Shown piece by piece: positions 35,436-46,240 of a DNA stretch of 64,000 nucleotides. Source of the stretch: Hyphodiscus hymeniophilus (lineage: Eukaryota; Ascomycota; Leotiomycetes; Helotiales; Hyphodiscaceae); NCBI GenBank assembly GCA_016508695.1, contig VNKQ01000003.1:558001-622000 (forward strand), read 5' to 3'. The position numbers and the translations under genes are program-made. How positions within the stretch are numbered: the stretch's first letter is position 1; the number at the start of each line of letters is the position of its first letter. The notes beneath the pieces are model-generated. The model ran no database searches. It saw only the letters and a program-made list of their open reading frames with translations, and was not told where the DNA came from.

Positions 35436-36638
35436 ACCGCGCTAGCTCCGTCTGAGACACACCTTATCGACTGATTGGGATTCTCTCAAAAGATTTGGAA
35501 AGGTTGAGGTATTTTGCTAATTGACATTTGAGGGAGTATTGCTGTGGGATGGACGAAGACTCTTGAGATTGGAAGATTTTGATTTCCCGAGCAGCGTTGG
35601 GATGAAGCATTGTAATCTTGATATCGAAAGCGTCTGGTCTTCGAACTTGAATGGATGCTGATAGCAGGTTGTTTTGTTGAGTCTGGGATCTTGACGCTTG
35701 GGAGCTTACTGCTGGGGACTTCGGATATGCTCCCCTGGAAGGCTGGGAGAGATGATCGAACGCTGCTGAAGTCATCTCAATGCTCACAGAGTCATCATAA
35801 ATTAGTAGTATCCTTGCTCAACGAATATTTAAAAATCACTCACCTGAAAGAAAAAAGGCGTAGCGTCGTCCTCAACAGAGTAATCGGAATCGAATTGTAC
35901 CCGTTCTCCAACCACCGAAGTGGCCAGAGAACCAGCACGCCGCGTATTGCACTTAAGTGTCACGAGCAAGTCGCACACAATCTTCGCAACGGCTCTCCCA
36001 TAGGCGCAAGCACTCGACCCTTTTCTCTTCCCCGAGGAGAAGGTATGTAAGGTGAGACTTGGCCTGCTTTTCTGATGCCAATTGCAGATGTAAAATTACA
36101 CCAAGCCCTCACGGGCAGACCTGTTCACTTTCCCCGGAGGAAAAGGACGAGGTGGTTTGAAGAGTACTCCGAATTTCTCATATGCTTGGAAGTTGACCCG
36201 AAGATCTGATAGATGCGAGGATTTCGCGACCTATCTGTTTGTGGCATAGAAACGCAGCGTTGATGAGGACGACGCTTGAGAAAAGAAGAAACAGAAAATT
36301 TGATGCTCAAGATTTCCGCTTCGGAGATCGTGACTCTGCAAGGTGCGCTAAGCTCTGATTGGTCCAGCATCGGACCCCAGATTTCGCAGAAACGCTCGAG
36401 ACGCTATCCAGCCAGCACCGCCACTACGTACCTCCCGTAGATACCAAGCAAGCCCAATTGACGCGTAATCTACTCTCCGGTTTTCCAACATCTCTTCATC
36501 CTCACTGTCCTAACGAATTATCGTCGCTTTGTCTACCCTATTTTACAATACATACTGGATTTTGCTCATTACTAGGAGCTAGCCAACTGCATCGCGGCCC
36601 TTTCAAGCCTTGCGACAGCCTTATTCGAAGCCACAATC
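35436..36638. other. Gene-free interval and zinc-ribbon gene promoter
   Basis: A 107-codon minus frame at 35464-35787 and one at 36125-36370 lack motifs. A reversed CCAAT (ATTGG) at about 36358 lies 280 bp before the zinc-ribbon gene and may belong to its promoter. Confidence 0.4.
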
Positions 36639-37109
36639 ATGTGTATCGTATTTACCTGCGGAGAGCAGGAATGCACCAAACCAGTCTCCGGCTACGAAGG
36701 ACTCCAATGCCAATGTCACCACTGCGTTTGTCCCGCCCTTCCTACTCTCCTCCTTCTCTGTACTCTGCTTTTCCCGGCCTCTCCTTCTTCGTCGTCTTCC
36801 TCTCAGTCTAACTTGTCCCAGGGCAACTGGTCAGCAACCGTGATAAAGCGCCAGCCATGGTTCACATTCTGCTTCGTCCCCGTCGTTCCTCTCAGTATCC
36901 ACGGCTACGAAGATATCGTCTGCAACATCTGCAGATTCGCAGAACCGCTACAGAATCGCCCAGATGTTGTGGAGCAAGCGAGAAGGATGCAGGAGGGCGG
37001 TGGTGGGATGCCGATGCATCCGCAAGGTCCGCAACAGGGCTGGAATGGAGGGGGAAGGGCCCCTGATGTAGGCGCGCCGAAACCACAGCAGCAAATGCAA
37101 TATAGGTGA
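36639..37109 (+). CDS. Small zinc-ribbon protein
   Basis: Exons 36639-36725 and 36822-37109 give 124 residues. The product starts MCIVFTCGEQECTKPVSGYE, then CQCHHC joins GNWSATVIKRQPWFTFCFVP and continues VVPLSIHGYEDIVCNICRFA and EPLQNRPDV. This is the fungal zinc-ribbon family: two CxxC-type pairs either side of a WFTFCFVP(V)VP segment. Function unknown. The 96-nt intron (GTTTGT donor, TCTAAC branch, TCCCAG acceptor) has no stop and a length divisible by three, so an unspliced mRNA would insert 32 mostly hydrophobic and Ser residues between CHHC and GNW. Homologues join these directly, which supports splicing. The Gly/Pro/Gln-rich tail is variable. Confidence 0.85.
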   Translation: MCIVFTCGEQECTKPVSGYEGLQCQCHHCVCPALPTLLLLCTLLFPASPSSSSSSQSNLSQGNWSATVIKRQPWFTFCFVPVVPLSIHGYEDIVCNICRFAEPLQNRPDVVEQARRMQEGGGGMPMHPQGPQQGWNGGGRAPDVGAPKPQQQMQYR

Positions 37110-37276
37110 TGAACGCTGGGAGGATATAATGGCCGGTGGCCATGGAACCACTTTGGATGATGAAATGGGATATACCATAATGAAACGGGGCCATGATAAT
37201 GAAACGGGCGTTTGAGGCACACCAATACGGTCTTTAGGAGTTATCAAGTGCGGATCTGGGATAAGAGGTGCAATAT
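37110..37276. other. 3' flank of the zinc-ribbon gene
   Basis: Short untranslated interval. No gene is seen. Confidence 0.4.
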
Positions 37277-38667
37277 CTAGCAAGTCTGCCGAATTGGAGA
37301 CTTTTGTAGTGCCTCTTGGAGTGTCTTTGCGCCCTTCCTTACCCACTGGACCATATGTTTTTCGTCCATCATTCGGAACTTTGGTTGAGGTTTGGACAGG
37401 ACAGGACTGCCTTCTGTTACAGCTCGGATGTCAGCAGGCATACCGTCAAATGGTACCACACCTTCGTCTGCTTGGCTACGGTCCCATGGTCAGGTTTTAT
37501 CCACTTCTGCAATTTAATTCCGCGCAGTGCATAAGAGTAAATGTATTTCCCCTATTCTTTTGGCCTCCAATCCCATCTTGTTTGTTGTAACCTCAACCAC
37601 ATTAAGAGTTATCCATACTTCCCTGCGGCACATCAGCCCACAATGAACCTTTGCCACGAAAAATATGTGTTCCACGAAAAGATATGACCACAAACAAAGA
37701 TACTGGTCGGACTATTGGGGATCTGTTCTTGCCAATGACTGTTTTCAAGTGTTTGTCAGTTTCTTGTTATTGGCGCGACTATTGTAGTCGATCTTTTACC
37801 AGCTTCAATGTTGATGAGGATTAGAAAACAAGACATCGCCATGACGATCCCAAGTTAAACTCATATTACGAGGAATGAGAACCAGCCCTTCAGTCATCTA
37901 TCTATCTCATCATCTCATACGGGTGAAAGACTTGAATTGGGCTTCTTACGGTATTTCCTGTCAAGAGAATGTCAGGTTTCCTGCTGCCTTCCTCGAAGTG
38001 AAGGACTTGATATATTCTGTTGCTTGGACGCGATCATACATTGTTATAATACAACCCAGTTTCCTATCATTGTTGTCCTCCTTTCCTGATCAACAGAGAA
38101 AAAAATATACCTCCCTCAAGTACCCGCACCGTGCTTGTATATTTCAGGAGAGATCCTAGTTTGGTGAGCCTGAGAGACAAAAGCAGGCTCCTTCATCTCG
38201 GCTTCCAACGCATCAAAAGGGACATATCCGTTGAACGGGATCCAGAAATGCTCGAAAGTGGCACGGAAGACCCCAATTAATTAGTTAACATGTGTTGGAG
38301 CACTCATTGTTATGATAGTCCATCGGTTTTGTGACCTATCTAATCAGAGCACCTGGCCGACGACGTCTTTGGCTAAGACTTCCGGTTTCTGTAGGAGAGT
38401 CGAGGTATTTGTGGCTTTCGAGGTTTCAGGCTCCGAAAAGCTGGATATGAGATATGACTAACGTTGAGAGGCAAATTTGCTATGAGGGACAGCTTCATGA
38501 TGGAATAGAGAAGTTTCAGCGAAAGGAGATAGACTGAAGGCCAATATTTCTGCATGGACTATTCTGTGGAAAATCTTCATTGTTTTTGGTGAGGTCGGGA
38601 TAGAAACAAAGATGCGAAGAACCCACAATTCGGAGCTTTCGAGGCCTAGAATAAACAAGCCTGCCAT
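37277..38667 (-). pseudogene. Scattered coding fragments, probably a decayed gene
   Basis: Several protein-like open segments lie on the minus strand without a workable full gene. At 38667-38458 a frame ends HHEAVPHSKFASQR and, after one TAG, continues in the same frame as SSFSEPETSKATNTSTLLQK to 38344. A GTTAGT...CTACAG intron would alternatively join NLPLN to KPEVLAKDVVGQ. At about 38280-38117 a segment reads FEHFWIPFNGYVPFDALEAE. At about 37482-37277 another reads VVPFDGMPADIRAVTEGSPV and ends ALQKSPIRQTC. The last two share a VPFD-x(3)-A core and may be diverged copies. No family is recognised. It could be one multi-exon gene I failed to assemble. Confidence 0.28.
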
Positions 38668-39145
38668 GCTACACGGCCGGGAAAGAAGAAAGCTATGCTT
38701 GAAAGTCGAACGAGCTCATATCCATCATAATGACGATATAGTGACGATCTAGTCTCTATGAAGATACAAAAGGAAATTTAAAGCTGCCCCAGGTACCTGC
38801 CCACAAGGCTCTCATTAACATCCAGCTGGCAAGACTATGAGGACTGACATCTGGCATCAAAAAGCAACAATATAAGGAGGCACTGACTGTCTGTGCTGGA
38901 ATGATTATCCGCATTTGCTCCAGATATCACATGCCAGCTCAGAGATAGGTACAAGCTGAAGACAGGCTGAAAACGGCGGTTTATACTCTGTAGTATATGT
39001 CGGGGAAGGCGTGAAATGGGGAATCACACCATCTGAAAGCAGTGCGTAGAAGGCTGTAGCTGTCTTCTCTAACCATCAGTCGCAGCAATCATCGGACATC
39101 AGCCTTCGGCAATAATATCGGTCCAGCGGGCGCGACGATCTCAAA

Positions 39146-39918
39146 TCAATTCGGGGGGGAAGCTTCTCGAGTATTTGGCGTAACGGGCATAATGATCTTG
39201 GATAAGTTGTAATTTGTCGGGGAGGCAGCGCCTTGACTGACCATTCTAGCAGGCACGACAATCTTGGATGAGTTATAATTTTCCGGTGATGAAGTAATCA
39301 AGGCGATCAACGGGAGCTTCGGAGTGGATGTTATGGCATGAGAAGACGGCTTGAGAGATTCACTGTGTTGGGACTGTGAAGCTTCAAGTTAGAGAAGAAA
39401 ACAAAATAGAACTTCAACGTCCTTCGCCAATCAAAGATACAATCCCCATAAGACAAACGACTCGGAGAGAAGGAAAAAGGGATTGATTTGATTACGTACT
39501 ACCGTGAGCCTCAAGGTCGATGTGTGGAAAGTGGTATTAGAAAATAGCCTCGTGGTGTTCATCGAATGATTTGATGCGGTCGTAATAGCAGTTCCAGCTA
39601 TGAATGTGGGGGCTGGATAGGCGCAGGAGCAGACAGAGGAGATCTGAGACACCAAGGAAGGAGAGCACATAGATGTTGCGTATGTAGGAATATCTTTTGT
39701 TTCTGTAGTGATACCAGTCGTAAATCTGGAGCAGAAGGATCGCGCTGCTGCTGCTACGGCATCGCCATTGAAAGCACGTTCACAGCTATTTGAGCATCAG
39801 CATGTTGCGGACCTGACTAATCGATACGGTGAGTATACTTATTTTGGTGACAGGTATCCGATGTTGCCAATACACACAGGCTGAGAGCTGCCATCAATAG
39901 AACTCGAAGAGTAGTCAT
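39146..39918 (-). CDS. Secreted Cys-rich protein with C-terminal tandem repeats
   Basis: Exons, in coding order, are 39918-39839, 39785-39500 and 39373-39146; they give 197 residues. Residues 1-20 (MTTLRVLLMAALSLCVLATS) are a clear signal peptide. A Cys-patterned domain follows: CERAF..., FCSRFTTGITTETKDIPTYA, then MCSPSL and ISSVCSCAYPAPT. This spacing is common at the N-terminus of fungal secreted proteins of unknown function. The third exon is Ser/Thr/Pro-rich and holds two repeats, SPENYNSSKIVVPA and SPTNYNLSKIIMPV. A third copy begins SPPN and meets a TGA. The second intron has two possible donors three bases apart (39502 or 39499). The first intron has GTATAC/AAATAG ends. The protein is presumably secreted or wall-bound; an effector role would be speculation. 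Confidence 0.7.
39187..39286. repeat. Two imperfect 34-bp direct repeats
   Basis: Copies at 39187-39220 and 39253-39286 share the core ATCTTGGAT(A/G)AGTT and differ mostly by transitions. They encode the NYNxSKI repeats of the secreted protein. A more degraded third copy starts near 39129. Confidence 0.75.
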
Positions 39919-40989
39919 ACTGGATTTGAATTTGAAGAAATAACCACTCGTGGTCTGGATGATCGAGTTTACTTCGATAGCGTGGAAAATTGTATTGGTT
40001 TATATAAAGTATCCCTAAATCAAGCAAAGAACAGAATGCTCATTTGGTGCTCATTTGAGGCTCGTGGCGGCCCGATTACATCTCTGCATCTTGCATTCCT
40101 CTCAGTCGATCAACGGGAAGCGATGTAGTGTCTAAGTGGACAGCTTGACACAAGCCACTGAAGGAGATTCAAACAGACCAAGAAGATAAACCCGGGACAT
40201 GTTCCAACCGGCGGATGTCTCAAGCTGATACCTGCGTACCAGCATATATGTTGATCAACAGGTATGATCTTGCCTTTTCTTCGTCGAGCATTCTTCGTAC
40301 TTTGATTACTGAGAACGCCTTTACATCATAGGCTCAAGGTATACCCAACTCAAGAAAGAAACGTTGAGGAAGGCTGGGAAAGAGACCACTTGGCGGACAC
40401 TCAACTATCGTGGTAGCAGATCATCATATGAAGGAATGCGATACCCTCAGATAGCGAAGGCAATCAGAAACAGCCCTTCAGATCGTGAAATGGTTGAGGT
40501 TGGACTCACATTCCTCTGGAGTCTGTACTCAACAGAGAAGTGAATGAAACTCCTGGTGGCTGTTGATTGCTTAAAGATTCATCAAAGTCCAATCTGCGCA
40601 CAGCAAGCGTTGCCTGACCAGCACGTGATCGTTCATCAGATCTATTTCCCTGGTGTTCTGCATATCGTCAACATGGACAGCAGCGTACCAAACAACACGG
40701 ATTCACTTCCATTCGGGTAGAAAGCAAACTTCAGTACCAACGTGAACCACAACATTCACTTTTTAATTGGTGCTAGCACGCTTCATGTCAATGAGTAACA
40801 GCCGCTGTCTCTCTTATTTCGCATTTCGCATGTCTGTTTCTTCCTCACAGTCACACTATTCGATGGTTGAAGCCGACTATCACAGAATCTCTCTCCTTCA
40901 TATTTGAGACATCGTAAGCATCGTGTTCTCATCTCGCAAGCTTAATACCAGAGCAGATCCATAGTCATCCTGCATCGCTCAGCTTCAAT
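39919..40989. other. Interval holding an unexplained open fragment
   Basis: Contains the promoter of the secreted-protein gene (-) and the leader of the broken kinase gene (+). The open fragment at 40332-40543 is listed separately. Confidence 0.4.
40332..40543 (+). CDS. Orphan open exon-like fragment
   Basis: After a good acceptor (ACATCATAG at 40323-40331) one frame runs open for 70 codons to TGA at 40543. It reads SRYTQLKKETLRKAGKETTW, later RYPQIAKAIRNSPSDREMVE, and ends LTFLWSLYSTEK. Composition is protein-like, but no upstream exon gives a matching phase: the nearest donor (40262) would follow a frame with a stop. It could be the last exon of a small gene, a gene remnant, or chance. No family is recognised. 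Confidence 0.25.
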
Positions 40990-42872
40990 ATGGCATCTCC
41001 CAATTTACCTCGAATCGATAATTCATCAACAGAACCCTCGGCTATTCGCTCCATAGCTTCGTCGACTGCTGCGAGTCCATCGCGTACCATCCCAGCCTTT
41101 GAAAGTTCCAACAGAAGTCATGCAGCCTCCAATGTCTCCGATGATAGCTCTTCCCATTCTGCACACGAACATATCTCGCCTTTCAGCGATGTGGAAGGAC
41201 TTTCACCTCGCCGCAAAATGAAGCGAACCCGTGTAGCTTCGACTGCCTCTTCTGGGGGCTGTCATCATTCATGTCAAGTGCATTCCAATAATCCCGAGAT
41301 TCCCAACGGACAAAATGATGCGGCCTCGAATTTGTCTGCCAATGGCTCCCAACATCCAAGCAGCAAATTAAGTCTAAGTTCGCAAAATTCCAACAAACGC
41401 TCTCTTACATCTGAACAATCAAGCGTTGCCGGTAGTGAAATTTTCAGATCTGGATCCAGTTACGAGTACTCGCAGGAGTCATTCGAGACTTACCAGCATA
41501 AGGTCGTTCAACTCTGTTGCAATCTTGGATATGGAGTTCCCCAGATTGAACGCATGGCTGGTGGCGGCTACAACCGAATCATTGGCCTGAATTTTCGTAC
41601 AGGCGAACATCGTGAATGTATTCTCCGACTTCCTCGTGGGGGTTGGGATGAAGAGCAAGGATTTGAGACTGAGGACCAGGTTGCTATACTACATTATCTT
41701 GCCCGATTCGACTCTCTTCACGTCCCAAAAGTTCTTGCTTTCGATTCGAGATTGACGAATGCCATTTCATCTCAATACGTTCTACAAAGCCGACTCCGCG
41801 GAAGGCCGCTTCAAGACTTCTTCTACGTCCTTCCTATTTGTGAACAACTCAAGATTGCAGGCTTGGTTGCAGATTTGATACTCAAGTCCGAATCAGTCAA
41901 GTTCGATAAACCCGGACGCATCATTGGGCAGAGCTCCCCTTCGCTCGGCTCGGATCCCACTTCCCATTCATCTGGCATTGAAATTGCGGGATATCGTACT
42001 TCGCCAATGTTCGACTTACCCGTGGTGCAGAAGCAGTCCTTCACATCATTCGTTGTTGCCTTATTAGAGCATCGTAGAAATGAAAGTCCTAACTGGCTAG
42101 AGTTGGCCGAAAGATGTGAAAGACTTTAAGAAGTCGCAGAGGAAATGGAGAAAGCGGGCCTGGTACGAACCACCGACGACGTAAACGTGCTCTGGCATTG
42201 GGATCTATCGGCGTCAAACATCTTAGTCGACTATCAGTACGCGCAGAATTGGGACGTTGCTCTGGGCTCGAAAAGAAGCTTCAAGCTTTGCAAGAAAATG
42301 CCAAGTCTGAGGATCGCAAGGACACGAAGCCAGCTGATGTCTTATCCGAGCCCACCTCCTCCGAAACAGCAGCCTCGGGGATCACTGCGATTGAGGATTC
42401 ACGTTCAGATGGGGAATGGATCATTAGTGGTGTTGTTGACTGGGACGATGTTCTGTCTGTTCCACGAGTCCTAGCCAGGAAACCTCCTAGCTGGCTCTGG
42501 CTAGACGAAACGGAACGACCAGGTTTCATGGGCAACCGTGACACTCCTCCCGAAAGAAACCTAACATCCGATGAACTTCTCATCCAGGCGCACTTCAACC
42601 AAATCATGGAGCGAGAAAGTCCCTCCTACATTCAAGATGCTTATTTCCGTGGACGTTGGCTTCGGGAGTTAGCAAAGTTTGGCTTGTATGGCGTTGGTGA
42701 AAGCCTTAATTGGCACACATATGAAGACTTTGTCAAGCTGTGGGAGGAATATTACATCAACGTGAGCAAGAGTAGCAGACATGATGGATCTGATGAAACC
42801 AGTGAAGAATCCGAAGGGATTGGTGATCTGGAAAGGGATGAGGACGGAAGAATGGATCAAGAGTCTGAGTGA
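40990..42872 (+). pseudogene. Broken aminoglycoside-phosphotransferase-like kinase gene
   Basis: The frame from 40990 encodes a Ser-rich N-terminus of about 150 residues and then a fungal APH/choline-kinase-like fold: IERMAGGGYNRIIGLNF (nucleotide loop), ECILRLPRGGWDEEQGFETE and VPKVLAFD. It stops at TAA (42127-42129) inside an otherwise continuous helix, ELAERCERL-stop-EVAEEMEKAGL. The same frame then gives WHWDLSASNILVD, the catalytic HxDxxxxN loop. Before the metal-binding VVDWDD the reading frame shifts by one base, between about 42250 and 42280, and continues to 42872 with LSVPRVLARKPPSWLWLDE. A CAA-to-TAA change explains the stop. No intron with normal ends fixes both faults, although a 57-nt interval, 42074-42130, could remove the TAA at the cost of conserved helix. 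Assembly error is the main alternative. Confidence 0.62.
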
Positions 42873-43420
42873 GCAGAGAGATGAGCAGACATATAAAAGC
42901 GCCTCGTGATAGCTCCAGGAAGTAAGGGCTTATTAATTAGCCAACGAAGAGCCTTGATTATCAATTCTTTTCGCGTTCCTATCTGGACCTTGTGAATAAT
43001 GCTTCATTGATAGCATCATGAATGACAAGATAGCACGAAGTCCTCTGGCATTGATTCTCTCAATTGCACATTGGCAAACCATTCACAGCGTCTTGGGACT
43101 CACCGAGCAGCTACACTTGTCTTGTATATAACTGTCGTCATATAAACACATTAAATGCAACTAGCCTCGAGCACCCCTCGACTATTCAACTCGACCCAAC
43201 AAAGCTCGAACCTTGCATTTCTGCATTGCCTTCGCGGGTACGTTATTCCCCGAGTCCCTTGTCCTTCGCAACTATGTAAATCGCCCGAAAACTCAGAACG
43301 ATTCAGACATGGACTTCGATCCCTTAGTATAAAGCACTGGCCAGAACCGCTCACACTTTGTGAGCGATTGGGGCGACTGAGTCTGAAGAATGGACTTGCT
43401 AATATGTCTCAGCCTCCAGT
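42873..43420. other. Gap before the small CxxC protein gene
   Basis: No supported gene. Short frames at 43064-43279 and 43155-43424 lack motifs. Confidence 0.4.
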
Positions 43421-43826
43421 ATGATCACCAAAACTAAGCACCATTGCCCAAAGAAAGGTGGAAGTGAGGGCCATTGCAAGAATAGTGATTCTTCTCAAAA
43501 GAGTCGTAACCACAGGAGGTCGTATTGCACAAGTCACCAGGTATGGTGCAGATCTTGCTCCGAGGAGAAAGTTCACCTCAAAACCGAACCTTGCCAGTTC
43601 TGCACTGGCGGTAAGGAACTTCAGGAACAGCGCAAGAGAGGTACGCCCGGATTGTTGATATCCTTTCAGAAAATAAGAAATGCTAATTACGTTACCATTA
43701 ATAGATACCGAGCGAGTCAAGGCAGATGAAGACCGTGAGGAAAGGGCAAAGCGAGAGAGAATGAAAAAGGACAAGGAGCGAGAGAAGACTAGGAAAGAAT
43801 CTACCAAGCGCAAGAAGAAGAGATAG
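43421..43826 (+). CDS. Small CxxC, Lys/Arg-rich protein
   Basis: Exons 43421-43640 and 43705-43826 give 113 residues. The first exon has a Cys pattern that looks like a small zinc site: YCTSHQVWCRSCSEEKVHLK followed by CQFCTGG. Splicing (GTACGC donor, AATAG acceptor) joins EQRKR to DTERVKADEDREERAKRERM and an uninterrupted basic helix ending KRKKKR. The long minus-strand frame over this locus (43409-43834) is the antisense of this gene. Function is unknown; the basic tail would suit RNA binding or nuclear location, by inference only. The first exon might be preceded by a short exon I could not find. Confidence 0.6.
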
Positions 43827-44306
43827 AGATTCACTTCGGTCTGAACGTTTCACTGGATTTGAAGGATTGAGGCCGCGACTCGGACCCCAATCTTTCAAAG
43901 CCTTTGAGCGATGGGAAGTGTGGCGTTTTGGTTGCAGCCGGTAGGTATGATGGGCGGTGGCATAGCTCCTTGGCAAGGTTGAGTGTATGAAACTTGATTT
44001 GATGGTTACGATGGCGTTGAGGCATTATAAACTAAGTCTTGAACGGGGGTTTTGAAATGCTTTGGTTGACTTTCTTGCAGGTTGGATAATGCAACATTTT
44101 TACCCAAAGGTCTGCCTAAGGTGCTCGCGAATTGTTCACTATAATCCGATGAACAACTACGCAAACACAACACGAACTGATAGCACGACATCTGCAGAGG
44201 AATCTAGGAACTTGAGTTATAGGCCTTCTCAAGACTGGGTAGAGCGCGCTTGACACCAAACTCCCAACTCCCAAGCTATGCCAAAATATTAAATGTACCC
44301 CGAAAG
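43827..44306. other. Convergent interval
   Basis: 3' flanks of two convergent genes. No gene is seen. Confidence 0.4.
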
Positions 44307-46240
44307 CTACAACTCAGCGTAAATTTTCCCCAGGACCTGCGCGCCACAAATAGCCTCTAATTGAGGCGCACTGAAGTCTGCCCTTGAGAAATTCCTTCCT
44401 GCATCGCCGCCAATCAGGTTGCTTCTCCCGGCCTTACCCTTCTCGAGCATACCAAATCTCAAACCCACTTCAGTTACCGTGACAGCGATACTGACAATAA
44501 TGAGTACAATGATGATCCAGGTAATCGTACTCATCTTGGTGTCTGCGATACTGTCACTGAGGATCTCTGCCAGCTCCAGGAAGACACGGCAGCGTTCATT
44601 GAGAACCTTAATGCGAGGGCTGATCTCAAGGTACTCACGGGTAGCGAAGTAAAGTGGATGTAGAGTTGGTTCCGAGTCCCAGAAGAAGTTCGGGACATCA
44701 AGGATGTTGGATGCTGTTACAGTCAGCAACTGAACGAGAAGTAAGGGGTACGGCTTACAGAGATTGACATCTACCCGACTCTTGAAGAGCCTACCTAGGA
44801 TCTTGACGATATCTTTTCGAGACATTCCCAGCTGGCCAGTGAGTGCTAAGTGCTTCGGAACGTGTTGGGCTTCCAGCATTGTCTCGGACATCTTCTCTTC
44901 GAAGAAACTCAATTTGGTGCTTTGAGAAATCGCATGGCTCATTGTCAATTTGATCATGTGATCTCCACTTCTCAATGTTATCATATCGTTGAAGACTCGA
45001 GGCCTTTCCACAAGCGGGCTATATTCGAAATGTAGCTCCTCAGTCTCAAAGTCGTCTTCATCCAAGGGTCGCGATACAAGTGGTGTGTTGGTCTCATGCT
45101 CGGAGAAAGTCAAGTCTGCTAAGATGTCCTTTTCTTGACGTTCCGAGAAGTTCCAGAATACGACAACGCCGTACGAAAAGACGAAGATCTCTGCAAACGT
45201 AGTGGCATCTGGGGCGACTCGGTTGGGGCTGTCAGCTCTTCGACCTTGGGCCAGGCTGTGAGTTTCCTCTCTCCGTCTCCTTCCTTCTTCTTCCCTCCGC
45301 ATCCTCTCCTCGTCACTCTCATTCCGGGGACTCTCACCACCATCTCTGACACCGTAAGTATCCGTGTCCTCGAAATATCCCTCATGATAGTCTCTTCTCT
45401 CATTTCTCTCAATTTCCTCGTCCAGTACTGCTTTCCCGCCAGGGCTTTTGAGTACAGGGCTACTCCTGATCCTAAACCCCTCAACTCCTGGTAACAGAGG
45501 CAGGTGATATACGGCGTAAAGGCAATCATCGTACAACTTCGTCTTCGCGCCATGCCTCTCCTTCACGAAAGTCGCCGTAGCTTTCAACTTATATGCTTGG
45601 GCTGTGCAGTAGGCCGTGACTCTAGCCAGTTTTTCCGCTCTCTGTTTCTTCGGCAACCTCTCCGCATAGCTCTTCCCACGTATGCCGCCTCTCCTTTTCA
45701 GGACATCCAATTCCGTATCCTTCAATGGGCCGTCCTCTGTATCACCACTTCGCAGGTCTCGTCTGATCCCATTGACATCCTCATCGGAATCATCCTTCTC
45801 GTTAACAGTCTCAGGAATCAAAACCAGTTTCTCGCTGACTTTTGTACTTCGTCCTGGGACGTTGTGTTGTGCCACCCGTGCTCCGATGCCAGGGCCACCA
45901 CTCGCACGTCGGGGGTTGGCAGGCGTTAATCTTCGACCTGGCGGAATTCGTGGTTGCCCAGAAGGGACTTCGGAGGAGAATTGGAGAACATTATCGACGG
46001 ATATGAAGCGCGTAGGCATTCGATTTAGAATAGCGCCAGGCCCGCTTGGTGTAGGGCGTTGAGGAGAGGTTCGAGCGGTTGGATGTCGTTCACGAGAGTC
46101 AGTGACCTGCAGATAATCTTAGACATTGATATTGAAGGCGCACAAGCTGATGCGGTTATAGATTCGGGTTTGGAGAGCTGTGAATTTGAACTCACCAAGA
46201 CCGATGGTCCTCTCTTGCCTGCTCCAGCTGTAGTAGCCAT
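44307..46240 (-). CDS. DUF155 family membrane protein (RMD1/RMD8-like)
   Basis: Exons, in coding order, are 46240-46196, 46106-44759 and 44713-44307; they give 599 residues. The DUF155 domain begins KLARVTAYCTAQAYKLKATA with YDDCLYAVYHLPLLPGV, is split by an acidic/Arg-rich insert, and resumes at EIFVFSYGVVVFWNFSERQE. It ends FKSRVDVNLSSNILDVPNFF and PLYFATREYLEISPRIKVLN. A membrane helix (ITWIIIVLIIVSIAVTVTEV) follows near the C-terminus, as in RMD1/RMD8/RMND1 proteins; yeast members are needed for sporulation and the human RMND1 acts in mitochondrial translation. The 45-nt intron at 44714-44758 has no stop, but splicing gives the conserved VNLSSNILD. The first exon codes only MATTAGAGKRGPSVL. 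Confidence 0.88.

Noticed and set aside
39121..39286. Transition-rich repeats first read as RIP-mutated transposon debris
   Set aside because: They proved to be in frame with the spliced secreted-protein gene and encode its NYNxSKI repeats.
42074..42130. An intron that would remove the TAA in the kinase gene
   Set aside because: It would delete a conserved helical segment, has several AGs before its acceptor, and does not cure the second frame break.
43409..43834. A 141-codon hydrophobic minus-strand frame
   Set aside because: It mirrors the Lys/Glu-rich small CxxC gene; Lys-rich sense codons give hydrophobic antisense residues, and the plus-strand model has good splice sites.
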